Source: CAYXWM01 sp964468805
GTDB lineage: Bacteria; Bacillota; Clostridia; Lachnospirales; WRBF01
Length of the DNA: 34,831 nucleotides
Direction: 5' to 3'
Assembly: GCA_964468805.1 (NCBI GenBank)
Contig: CAYXWM010000027.1
Coordinates: forward strand, 1-34,831
The notes beneath the pieces are model-generated. The model worked only from the letters and a program-made list of their open reading frames with translations, was not told the origin of the DNA and did no database searches. Position 1 is the stretch's first letter; every line of letters begins with the position of its first letter. Shown piece after piece: positions 25,221 to 32,574 of the stretch. A program made the position numbers and the translations under genes.

Positions 25221-25904
25221 TTACAACCCTCTTACGTCAACAAAGTTCTTCACAGTAATACTCGTTTCCGTAACCATACAATCCAAGGCAATTATATTTA
25301 CCCCCGCATCTTTTGCTGCTCGCAGGGCATCACCGAATGCTTTGTGGGTTATATCGTTTGGAATAAATCGTTCTACTCCGCTCATTTGTATTATAAATAC
25401 CGCATATGCCTCGTAACCCAAAGAAATGCACCCGGAAAGTTCATTCAAATGCTTTATACCCCTTAGGGTAGGAGCATCCGGAAACATGGCGACTCCGTTT
25501 TCCTCGAGAGTTACGCCCTTAACTTCCGCGAATATCTTTCTGCCCTTCGCCTCCATATAAAAGTCAAAACGGGAATTTTCCCACTTTACTTCCGGTTTCA
25601 ACAATTCCGGCTTGCCGATTAAATTACCCTCTGTCACCCATTCCGCAAAAACCTTGTTTGGTACTTGGCTGTCCATATTTATAAGTTTATCGCCTTTGTA
25701 TACGGAGATTAAGTCAAACTTGGTCTTTCGGTGTGGAGAATCAAATTCTTGAACAAATACCGTTGCTCCGGGTATAAGCAGTTCTTTACAACGACCGGTA
25801 TTTTTTACATGGGCAATGTGTTCCTTGCCGTCTATTTCTATATGGGCAATAAAACGGTTTGGTCTGGATATAAATTTGGCTTCTGTTATTCTGTCGTAAT
25901 TCAT
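25221..25904 (-). CDS. sfsA: SfsA-family protein (sugar fermentation stimulation protein homologue)
   Basis: A 227-residue protein of the SfsA family, probably a nuclease-fold protein with DNA binding; the cellular role is poorly known. Family blocks: ISRPNRFIAHIEIDG, HVKNTGRCKELLIPGATV, MDSQVPNKVFAEWV, SRFDFYMEAKGRKIFAEVKGVTLEENGVAMFPDAPT (which includes the D-x-n-E-V-K nuclease-like residues), RGIKHLNEL. ATG 25904 has AAGGA 6 nt upstream. Flanked by family 1 repeats on both sides, it looks like a single-gene unit. Confidence 0.93.
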   Translation of the reverse strand: MNYDRITEAKFISRPNRFIAHIEIDGKEHIAHVKNTGRCKELLIPGATVFVQEFDSPHRKTKFDLISVYKGDKLINMDSQVPNKVFAEWVTEGNLIGKPELLKPEVKWENSRFDFYMEAKGRKIFAEVKGVTLEENGVAMFPDAPTLRGIKHLNELSGCISLGYEAYAVFIIQMSGVERFIPNDITHKAFGDALRAAKDAGVNIIALDCMVTETSITVKNFVDVRGL

Positions 25905-25928
25905 ATGAAATCCTTATTAGTTATAACT

Positions 25929-26016
25929 ATTCCATTTTAAACAGAGGACAAAAATTATTTTTTTCCAACGATTCAAGGAAATAACGATTATTTTTGTCCT
26001 TCATCTTATTTGGAAT
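25929..26016. repeat. Palindromic MITE-like repeat, family 1, copy 3
   Basis: Starts ATTCCATTTTAAACAGAGG and ends ATCTTATTTGGAAT. Arms AGGACAAAAAT and ATTTTTGTCCT, loop AACGATTCAAGG. It is in the gap between the sfsA start and the end of the GGDEF-EAL gene. Confidence 0.85.
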
Positions 26017-26123
26017 TCGTATAGTTTTTTAAGATTAAAACTTTCAGGGCAAGAAGGGTTTAATTCCGAAACTCTTTCCCAAAAAGCCGATACAAAAGTT
26101 CTAAACTAACTATATCACACAAA

Positions 26124-26171
26124 CAAAAAAAGCAACAGCACCGAAAATTAAATTCGGAAATCTGTTGCTTT
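26124..26171 (-). terminator. Terminator after the GGDEF-EAL gene
   Basis: On the minus strand AAAGCAACAG (26171-26162) pairs with CTGTTGCTTT (26138-26129), with an inner CCGAA/TTCGG, followed by TTTTTTTG. It begins just after the stop codon. Confidence 0.85.
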
Positions 26172-26174
26172 ATA

Positions 26175-28415
26175 TTATAGTCTTCCTGTGTTTGTATCCT
26201 GTTTATACAAATGTTTTTCAAGCTCATGTATTGGCATGGGTCTGGCATACAAAAATCCCTGAACCATATCGCAACCCAAATCTTTAAGCAATTTCTCCTG
26301 TGCCTTTGTCTCCACACCTTCGGTTACGGTAAGCATATTAAGCTCCTTTGCCAATCTTATAATATTGGCAAGTACCGAAATACCCCGTTGGTTTTCTTCT
26401 GAATGTTGAAGAAATTCCCGATCTATCTTCAAAACATTTGCATGAATTTCCTTTAACATATTCAGAGAAGAATAACCGCTGCCGAAATCGTCTATGGAAA
26501 TAACAAAGCCGTAGTCGTTTAATTCCTTGATTATATGTATTAAGACCTCTATATTGTCGTGCATAACAGTTTCGGTTAACTCCAGCTCGATTAAATCCGG
26601 AGGCAGGTTATATTTTTGTACTATACCCTTAACATGCTTAACATAATTTTCGTCGCTTATATGTAGCTTGGATTGATTTACGGAAATAGGAACCGGTTTT
26701 ATTCCCTTATCCAGAAGATAACGCTGAAATTTACAGGTTTCTTCCAACATATAGTTATCTATATTGATAACAAAACCGTTCTTTTCGAAGATAGGAATAA
26801 ACTCCGTGGGAGAAATGGCACCCATATCCACATTTTTCCATCTTACCAGAGATTCCGCTCCTCCGATTCTCATATCCTTTAAAAAATACTTTGGCTGAAC
26901 ATAAACAATAAATTCGCCCAACTCCAAGGCTTTTACCATGGTGTTTTCTATTTCCTTGGTTCGAATTTCCTTATCTCGGATACTGTCGTTGTAAAAAACG
27001 TAGGAATTACTTGTGAGTAACTTTGCAGTCTTATGGGCAAGGGTTACTCTGTCTATTATCTTTGTAATATCCCTGTCTTCCTCGGTTATTCTGTAAATCC
27101 CCATAGAAAAATCCAATTTATAGCCCAATTTATTAAGGCCGTGTATATCATTGAATTTTCTTAGGAACATATCCTTTCTGCTGATTAATTCCGCATCCGT
27201 TATATAATTTAACATGACGATAAAGTCATCCTTCATCATTCTTGCTATAATTTCGCCTTCAAACAGGGTATCCGTCATGGCAGACACTATACTTTTCAAA
27301 ATTTTATTTCCCGTATCAAAACCGAACATTTCATTTATAATACGAAACTTATCCACGTCAAATCTTATCAAAGCCCATTTTCTGTCGCTATAGGTTCTTA
27401 AAATTTTGGCGGCATCCAGCTTAAATTTGTTTAGGTTTCTGACATTGGTTAACTGGTCATAAAAAGCCAATCTCTCGATTTTCTTGATGTTTCGATAATC
27501 GGCACAGGTTAAATAAACAGAAAAAATCAACATTCCCACTATCATAAAAAAGAACAAATATAGCATGGAATTTAAAATAGCCCCGGCGTTGGCAGAGCGT
27601 ACATATTCCGGGATTATCATGCACAAATAGCGGTCTCTGACGTTGGCTATGGGTGCATAGCTTACAACAGTGGTTTTTTTGTTGTTTATAAAAGAAATAA
27701 TATTGCTTTTGTCGTTGTTAAAATCCAAATTAATTAATTCCGCTTCGGATTCGGGAATCAAAGAAGTAAATATGTTGTCATTAACATTTTCATATGCCGA
27801 ATCTGAGGATACCAACACTCTTCCGTCATGGCATACTACCAGGGAATATCCCTTACCTTCGTAAAAATAATCCGTAAGTTGAGAGGTAAGTTTATTAATA
27901 TTAATACAGCCCGTAATGGCATAAGCAGGTTTGTTATCTTTAAAAACCGGTGCGGAAAAGCTTAACAAACATTCGTCTGTACTACGGCTGCCCGTATGTA
28001 ATTCGGAAATATCAGCGTAACCCAATTTTAATTTCACATAAGTAAAAGTATCTTTTATATCTGTGGTTACGTTTTCTGTGGTATATGCTATTCCTGTTTT
28101 TAAGTCACAGTACATATACATCAAAAAATTACCGGTCTGATACGACTTTAATAAGGTTAAAACTTCGTCCTTATCATAATCTACCAAATTAAGAGTTTTT
28201 GCCAATGTTTTAATTTCGGTTACATATTCATTGAGCCTTAACTCTATAATTTTTGAATTACTTTTGGTATCGTTGATTATTCTGGTGATTACTTCATCAA
28301 ATAAGCGCGCCGACATACCGTTCATATAGTTAGTTGCCAAAACCATACCGGTAGCTAAAATTATCAAGAAGATTATGGCACTGGACATAATCCGGTTACT
28401 CATTTTTACTTTCAT
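26175..28415 (-). CDS. Membrane-bound GGDEF-EAL protein, probable c-di-GMP phosphodiesterase
   Basis: A 746-residue sensor. Transmembrane segment at about 8-28, an extracellular Cache-like domain to about 280, a second membrane segment at about 285-310, then GGDEF (about 325-490) and EAL (about 500-745). The GGDEF signature is degenerate (MKDDF in place of GGDEF), so cyclase activity is unlikely. The EAL motif reads ESL, and the key residues in ELTETVMHD, IDDFGSGYSSL, LKIDREFL and VTEGVET are kept, so phosphodiesterase activity is likely. The open frame begins at TTG 28433, but ATG 28415 is preferred, with AGGGTG upstream. Transcription probably starts near 28563 and must pass a terminator hairpin at 28436-28473. 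Confidence 0.92.
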   Translation of the reverse strand: MKVKMSNRIMSSAIIFLIILATGMVLATNYMNGMSARLFDEVITRIINDTKSNSKIIELRLNEYVTEIKTLAKTLNLVDYDKDEVLTLLKSYQTGNFLMYMYCDLKTGIAYTTENVTTDIKDTFTYVKLKLGYADISELHTGSRSTDECLLSFSAPVFKDNKPAYAITGCININKLTSQLTDYFYEGKGYSLVVCHDGRVLVSSDSAYENVNDNIFTSLIPESEAELINLDFNNDKSNIISFINNKKTTVVSYAPIANVRDRYLCMIIPEYVRSANAGAILNSMLYLFFFMIVGMLIFSVYLTCADYRNIKKIERLAFYDQLTNVRNLNKFKLDAAKILRTYSDRKWALIRFDVDKFRIINEMFGFDTGNKILKSIVSAMTDTLFEGEIIARMMKDDFIVMLNYITDAELISRKDMFLRKFNDIHGLNKLGYKLDFSMGIYRITEEDRDITKIIDRVTLAHKTAKLLTSNSYVFYNDSIRDKEIRTKEIENTMVKALELGEFIVYVQPKYFLKDMRIGGAESLVRWKNVDMGAISPTEFIPIFEKNGFVINIDNYMLEETCKFQRYLLDKGIKPVPISVNQSKLHISDENYVKHVKGIVQKYNLPPDLIELELTETVMHDNIEVLIHIIKELNDYGFVISIDDFGSGYSSLNMLKEIHANVLKIDREFLQHSEENQRGISVLANIIRLAKELNMLTVTEGVETKAQEKLLKDLGCDMVQGFLYARPMPIHELEKHLYKQDTNTGRL

Positions 28416-28435
28416 CAACAACACCCTATCCAATT

Positions 28436-28473
28436 AAAAAAGACGTCAAGGTTGGCAAATTTCCATTGACGCC
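28436..28473 (-). terminator. Attenuator-like terminator in the leader of the GGDEF-EAL gene
   Basis: Minus-strand stem GGCGTCAA-TGG (28473-28463) with CCA-(ACC)-TTGACGTC (28455-28442), loop AAATTTG, followed by six T's (28441-28436). It lies about 90 nt after the predicted start point and 20 nt before ATG 28415, with the AGGGTG site in between. This is where a riboswitch or leader-peptide attenuator would act. Confidence 0.75.
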
Positions 28474-28569
28474 TACCCGGGTCTTGGCAATCGTAGAACA
28501 AGGTAAATTTAAAATACTTGTGGGAATATCCCTAAACAAAATCCACCTTCTGTTTAAATAATCGGTATA

Positions 28570-28598
28570 AATATAACATAGTTTAAATCCTCTGTCAA
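28570..28598 (-). promoter_or_regulatory. Sigma-A promoter of the GGDEF-EAL gene
   Basis: Minus strand TTGACA (28598-28593), 17 nt, TATATT (28575-28570); predicted start near 28563. Confidence 0.75.
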
Positions 28599-28599
28599 C

Positions 28600-28927
28600 A
28601 CTGTGGGTAAAAAATCATAAAAACACTCATAAAACTACGACATTAATTATAAACAGTCAATAATAAACACCTTCCGATAATTACTAAAAGCATGTAACTG
28701 TTATCATTTAATACCTGTTTTTATTCGTTTATGTATTATATTCAGACAAAATAACCAAAAAGTATTATATCTGCAAATTGCAGTAAGTCATGAAGTATAT
28801 ATATGCTGCCGTGAGCCAAATAAAAACTTGTCAGCACTCTTTTAATATAGTATTTCTATGGGAATAAACAAAACCCGGATACCTCTTTCAAAAGAGATTT
28901 TATACCTAAATTTTAACTTTTGTTTAT
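28600..28927. other. Divergent gap between the GGDEF-EAL promoter and yabG
   Basis: AT-rich, no open frame of note, no strong hairpin and no repeat-family copy seen. Confidence 0.4.
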
Positions 28928-28956
28928 AACAACACATAGTCATTATTCATAAAATA
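28928..28956 (+). promoter_or_regulatory. Candidate sporulation (sigma-K-like) promoter of yabG
   Basis: AACA (28928-28931), 16 nt, then CATAAAATA (28948-28956), which fits the sigma-K pattern of AC near -35 and CATAnnnTA near -10. yabG of Bacillus subtilis is sigma-K controlled. The -10 is also one base from the sigma-E form CATACAnT, so sigma-E cannot be excluded. Confidence 0.5.
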
Positions 28957-28983
28957 ATACAAGCGAACTTAAGGGGTATGACT

Positions 28984-29787
28984 ATGAAAATCGGTGATAT
29001 AGTAGGAAGAAAATCTTACGGAAGCGATATACTTTTTAAAGTCAGTGAAATTTTCGAGGACGGGAAATATTGCTTAACCGGAGTGAATTTTCGATTAAAA
29101 ATATATACAACCCTCGACGACTTGGAACCTGCCGCCATAGAAAGGGTTTTGGAATTGCGAAAGGAATTTTTGGTTGAAGCCAATAAGAAAATTAACAAAA
29201 TTCTTTCAAAAAGAGTTTTTAACGATAAACATTACAGGCCCGGTAAGGTCTTGCATATAGATTCCGACCCGGAATATTTGACCATTTGCTTGGGATATTA
29301 TAAAAAGCTGGCTATTCCCGCTGTGGGCATAAAAATACGCGAAAAAGAACAGCCTAAAATCATTACCCAATTGCTGCAAGACCATTTACCGGACATATTA
29401 ATAATAACCGGACACGATTCCCTTACAAATTCATGCAATCCCGGCTGTGTATCCAATTATCGCAGCTCCGAACACTTTATAGAAACCGTCAAAGCCGCCA
29501 GACGTACCAACCCGTCTAAGGACAGCTTGGTTATTATAGCCGGTGCCTGCCAGTCCTACTTTGAAGGTATAATAATGGCTGAGGCTAACATAGCCGCCAG
29601 CCCTGCCCGTATATTAATTCATGCTCTTGACCCGGTATTTGCCGCCGAACGCATAGCCTATACCGGAATAGATAAAGTATTGTCCATAGAAGAAATACTG
29701 GAAAACAATATTACGGGAACCATGGGTATGGGCGGTTACGAAACCAGAGGAGTTTTGAGAAAAGGTTTCGGAACGAGTACTTTCTGA
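28984..29787 (+). CDS. yabG: Sporulation-specific protease YabG
   Basis: Peptidase family U57, which processes spore coat proteins in Bacillus and Clostridia. The 267-residue product starts MKIGDIVGRKSYGSDILFKV and has GKVLHIDSDPEYLTICLGYY, AVGIKIREKEQPKIITQLL, PDILIITGHDSLTN, DSLVIIAGACQSYFEGIIMA and the ending GTMGMGGYETRGVLR, all typical of YabG. ATG 28984 is preferred over ATG 28978 because the AAGGGG site then has normal spacing. It marks the organism as a spore-former. Confidence 0.95.
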   Translation: MKIGDIVGRKSYGSDILFKVSEIFEDGKYCLTGVNFRLKIYTTLDDLEPAAIERVLELRKEFLVEANKKINKILSKRVFNDKHYRPGKVLHIDSDPEYLTICLGYYKKLAIPAVGIKIREKEQPKIITQLLQDHLPDILIITGHDSLTNSCNPGCVSNYRSSEHFIETVKAARRTNPSKDSLVIIAGACQSYFEGIIMAEANIAASPARILIHALDPVFAAERIAYTGIDKVLSIEEILENNITGTMGMGGYETRGVLRKGFGTSTF

Positions 29788-29872
29788 ACCGGCAGAAAAA
29801 ACGGTGTTATTTCAAAAAACTTAAACAGTATAGCTAAGATTAAAAAAATATGTTAAACTATAGTCAAACAAA

Positions 29873-29916
29873 TTTGTACGGAAATATCGCACGCTTAGAC
29901 GATTTTTCCGTACAAA
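29873..29916. other. Long hairpin between yabG and proB
   Basis: TTTGTACGGAAA (29873-29884) pairs perfectly with TTTCCGTACAAA (29905-29916); after a T-T mismatch an inner ATCG/CGAT adds 4 bp. On the plus strand it is followed by A's; on the minus strand T's precede it. It is therefore not a standard terminator for yabG. It may be a regulatory site or mRNA stability element. Confidence 0.5.
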
Positions 29917-29990
29917 AAAAGACTTCATTTAAATTAATTACTACATTGTTTTGATTTTAATAACATAATAAATTGAAGTAGGAAGGTAAT

Positions 29991-30785
29991 ATGAGAGACA
30001 ACTTAAAAAATTGCAAAAGACTTATTATTAAAGTAGGAACTTCAACCCTGACCTATCCTAACGGACGTTTAAATTTAAAACGTATCGATGAAATAGCCTG
30101 GGTATTGGCGGACTTACATAACAGGGGTAAGGAAGTTATTTTGGTATCCTCCGGTGCTATAGCCGTAGGTACGGTAAGACTGAATTTAGAGGCAAGACCC
30201 AAAAGTACAGCCATGAAACAGGCTGTTTCCGCTGTAGGACAGGCTGCCTTAATGCAAATTTACGAAAACTTCTTCGGAAACTACAATCAAACCATTGCAC
30301 AAGTACTGTTGACCAAAGACGTAGTAGACATTTCCGACAGAGCTTTAAACGCCCGAAATACATTTTTCGAATTGCTTAATATGGGTGTAATCCCTGTAGT
30401 AAACGAAAACGATACCGTATCCACAGACGAGTTGGAATTCAGTGATAATGATACCTTGTCGGCTTACGTTGCTTGTTTGCTGGAGGCAGATTGTTTGATA
30501 ATTTTATCGGATATAGAAGGTCTTTTTGACAGCGACCCCAATGTAAACCCCAATGCGGAAATTATTCAAACGGTATCTGAATTTAACGAAGATTTACATG
30601 CCATGGCAGGCGGTTCTTTAAGCGGTCTGGGTACCGGCGGTATGTCCACTAAGATAACCGCAGCGGAAATGGCAACCCAAAAAGGAATACACACGGTAAT
30701 AGCCTCCGGAGAAAAACCGGAAATATTGTTTGATATTATAGAAGGAAAGGAAGTCGGCACAATATTTATAGGAAAACGGGATTAG
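29991..30785 (+). CDS. proB: Glutamate 5-kinase ProB, short form without PUA domain
   Basis: Phosphorylates glutamate as the first step of proline synthesis. The amino-acid-kinase domain shows LIIKVGTSTLTYPNGRLN, VILVSSGAIAVG, NARNTFFELLNMGVIPVVNENDTVS, LSDIEGLFDSDP and GTGGMSTKITAAEMATQKGI. It has 264 residues, while E. coli ProB has 367, because the C-terminal PUA domain is absent; such short forms occur in other bacteria. GGAAGG precedes ATG 29991. proA does not follow; the 3' end overlaps the ApbE reading frame. Confidence 0.93.
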   Translation: MRDNLKNCKRLIIKVGTSTLTYPNGRLNLKRIDEIAWVLADLHNRGKEVILVSSGAIAVGTVRLNLEARPKSTAMKQAVSAVGQAALMQIYENFFGNYNQTIAQVLLTKDVVDISDRALNARNTFFELLNMGVIPVVNENDTVSTDELEFSDNDTLSAYVACLLEADCLIILSDIEGLFDSDPNVNPNAEIIQTVSEFNEDLHAMAGGSLSGLGTGGMSTKITAAEMATQKGIHTVIASGEKPEILFDIIEGKEVGTIFIGKRD

Positions 30786-31738
30786 TTATTTTAATAGTAT
30801 TAACTTTATTTTTATCTTCCTGCAAGGGAAACGAACTAAAAGAGTACGCCAAAAAAGAATTCATGCTAAACACGCTTATATCCATAACCCTTTATACGGA
30901 AAACGACGCCGAACAGCTCTTTAAAGAAGTATTCCAAGAATGTCAAAGATACGAAAATCTGTTCAGTGTAAATATTGAGAATTCGGATGTTTGGAGGATT
31001 AATAATTCCGGAGGAAGCCCTGTAGAAGTAGCAGAAGAAACTCTGGAACTTATTCAATATGCCAAAGAATATTCGGAATTGTCCCAAGGGGTCTTTGATA
31101 TTACGGTAAAACCCCTTAGCGACCTCTGGGATTACAACAATCCCAATCCCAAAATACCCCAACGAGATGAAATCCAAGATGCCTTAAAATCAGTTGGTTA
31201 CCAAAATATTGAAATTCAAGGCAATAAAATTATCGTCAGAAACAACGCCAAGTTGGAACTTGGGGGTATAGCAAAGGGTTATATAGCCGATAAATTGGTT
31301 GAACTGTTGAAAAACAAAGGTATCAAACACGGTTTGATAAACTTGGGCGGTAATATAGCCGTTATAGGAACAAAACCCGACGGATCGCCTTGGAAACTGG
31401 GTATACAAAAACCCTTCGGCACCAATTCCGAAATCATGGATGTTTTGGAATTAACGAAAGGATCTTTGGTGACTTCCGGCGTTTATCAGCGTAATTTTAT
31501 AATTGACAATAAAATCTACCACCATATTATTGACCCTTTTACCGGCTACCCCACAGACAACGGTTTGTACAGCGTGACTATACTTTCCGATGATTCTTTC
31601 CGCTGTGACGCTTTAAGCACTGTTTGTCTAATACTGGGCTTGGAAAAAGGTATGGAATTGGTGGAATCACTGGCTGAAACAGAGGCTGTGTTTGTAACCG
31701 ATACCTATGAGGTTTTTAAATCAAGCGGTTTGAAATAA
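30764..31738 (+). CDS. apbE: FAD:protein FMN transferase ApbE, lipoprotein with apparent AUU start
   Basis: Attaches FMN covalently to threonine in proteins such as Rnf or Nqr subunits, outside the membrane. The first ATG (30863) lies within the family motif FMLNTLISITLY and would cut off the N-terminus. In frame upstream, codons encode RKTGLVILIVLTLFLSSC, a lipoprotein signal with lipobox LSSC, and the frame is open back to 30734. No ATG, GTG or TTG occurs there; ATT 30764, 10 nt after AAAGGAAG, is the best start, giving 324 residues and a 22-nt overlap with proB. Later blocks: ELGGIAKGYIADKL, GLINLGGNIAVIG, HHIIDPFTGYPTDN and DALSTVCLILG. Confidence is high for ApbE, lower for the exact start. 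Confidence 0.9.
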   Translation: MYRKTGLVILIVLTLFLSSCKGNELKEYAKKEFMLNTLISITLYTENDAEQLFKEVFQECQRYENLFSVNIENSDVWRINNSGGSPVEVAEETLELIQYAKEYSELSQGVFDITVKPLSDLWDYNNPNPKIPQRDEIQDALKSVGYQNIEIQGNKIIVRNNAKLELGGIAKGYIADKLVELLKNKGIKHGLINLGGNIAVIGTKPDGSPWKLGIQKPFGTNSEIMDVLELTKGSLVTSGVYQRNFIIDNKIYHHIIDPFTGYPTDNGLYSVTILSDDSFRCDALSTVCLILGLEKGMELVESLAETEAVFVTDTYEVFKSSGLK

Positions 31739-31746
31739 CTATGATG

Positions 31747-31836
31747 ATTCCATTTTAAAGAGAGGACAAAAATAATTGATTTTTCCAACGTTTCAAGGAA
31801 AAAACGATTATTTTTGTCTTTCATCTTATTTAGAAT
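31747..31836. repeat. Palindromic MITE-like repeat, family 1, copy 4
   Basis: Starts ATTCCATTTTAAAGAGAGG and ends ATCTTATTTAGAAT; arms GGACAAAAATAA and TTATTTTTGTCT, loop AACGTTTCAAGG. Directly followed by a family 2 element. Confidence 0.85.
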
Positions 31837-31840
31837 AAGT

Positions 31841-31979
31841 ATATACTTAATTTCCGTTTAAGTAGTAACAAAAACGTATATTCGTAGTGTTGAGCTACCG
31901 GTGTTTTTTATAAAAACGCAAAAGCGAACCGTTTACGAAGAATAGCTTTTGTTACTAACCCTTATGAAATTGAGTATAT
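31841..31979. repeat. Palindromic MITE-like repeat, family 2, full copy
   Basis: A 139-bp element with imperfect terminal inverted repeats of about 34 bp: left ATATACTTAATTTC followed by TAGTAACAAAA, right TTTTGTTACTA followed by GAAATTGAGTATAT. The interior shares GTATATTCGTAGTG with the copy at 32442. No open frame. Confidence 0.75.
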
Positions 31980-32441
31980 CGTTAGGGAATTCTCAAACTT
32001 ATGTATATCACACAATTAAATCAATGATTTTCGGAAGGTGGTTATTAAAACTGCCTTCTTTTATTTTGCACAAGTTTGTCTGTCTTATTTAGTGCATTAT
32101 TAACAAAGAGTAGCTGCTATAAGACTTTTCCTTTGGATTGGGATTTTTTTTGTAAGAAGTTTCTTGAATAAACTTTGCCCCTACTTAAACCCTATGATTA
32201 CAGCATTAAGTTTTGTCAAAATTACATTTGTAATTAATTATTATGACATGAATCCCGCAAAAGTAGTGATATTAAGAATTTGTAGATTTCTGTCCTCATT
32301 GCTAAAATGTATTAAACTTAATACCGAATCAATAATAAAAATTAACTAACCCAAAGCTTTACCATACAGACAAATTATATATCTTGTATTTTTGTTAAGG
32401 TTGCTTAGGGTCTTATAAAGTCTTTGTTTCGCGGTTTAATT
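31980..32441. other. Gap between two family 2 repeats
   Basis: Only short open frames occur here (for example 32164-32349, 61 codons, without a ribosome site or family likeness). No RNA gene or promoter was recognised. GGAAGGTGGTTATTAAAACTG with CCTTC (about 32034-32057) can form a modest hairpin. Confidence 0.35.
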
Positions 32442-32538
32442 TATACTTAATTACCGGCTAAGCAGTAGCAAAAGCGTATATTCATAGTGCTGTGCGGAAG
32501 AATAGTTTTTGTTACTGTTCCTTATTAAATTAAGTAAA
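32442..32538. repeat. Palindromic MITE-like repeat, family 2, shorter copy
   Basis: Left end TATACTTAATTACCGGC with GCAGTAGCAAAAG; right end GAATAGTTTTTGTTACTG with TTAAATTAAGTAAAAT. Interior GTATATTCATAGTGCTG. It ends about 37 nt before rbsA, so it occupies the place where the rbsA promoter would be expected. Confidence 0.7.
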
Positions 32539-32574
32539 ATCTATTAAACCACTATATTACAGCGGGGTGTAAAA

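Noticed and set aside
28474..28563. c-di-GMP-I riboswitch in the GGDEF-EAL leader
   Set aside because: The conserved GGCAAACC and GACGCAAAG blocks are not present on the minus strand.
32164..32349. 61-codon open frame between repeats
   Set aside because: No ribosome site, low-complexity AT-rich composition, no family likeness.
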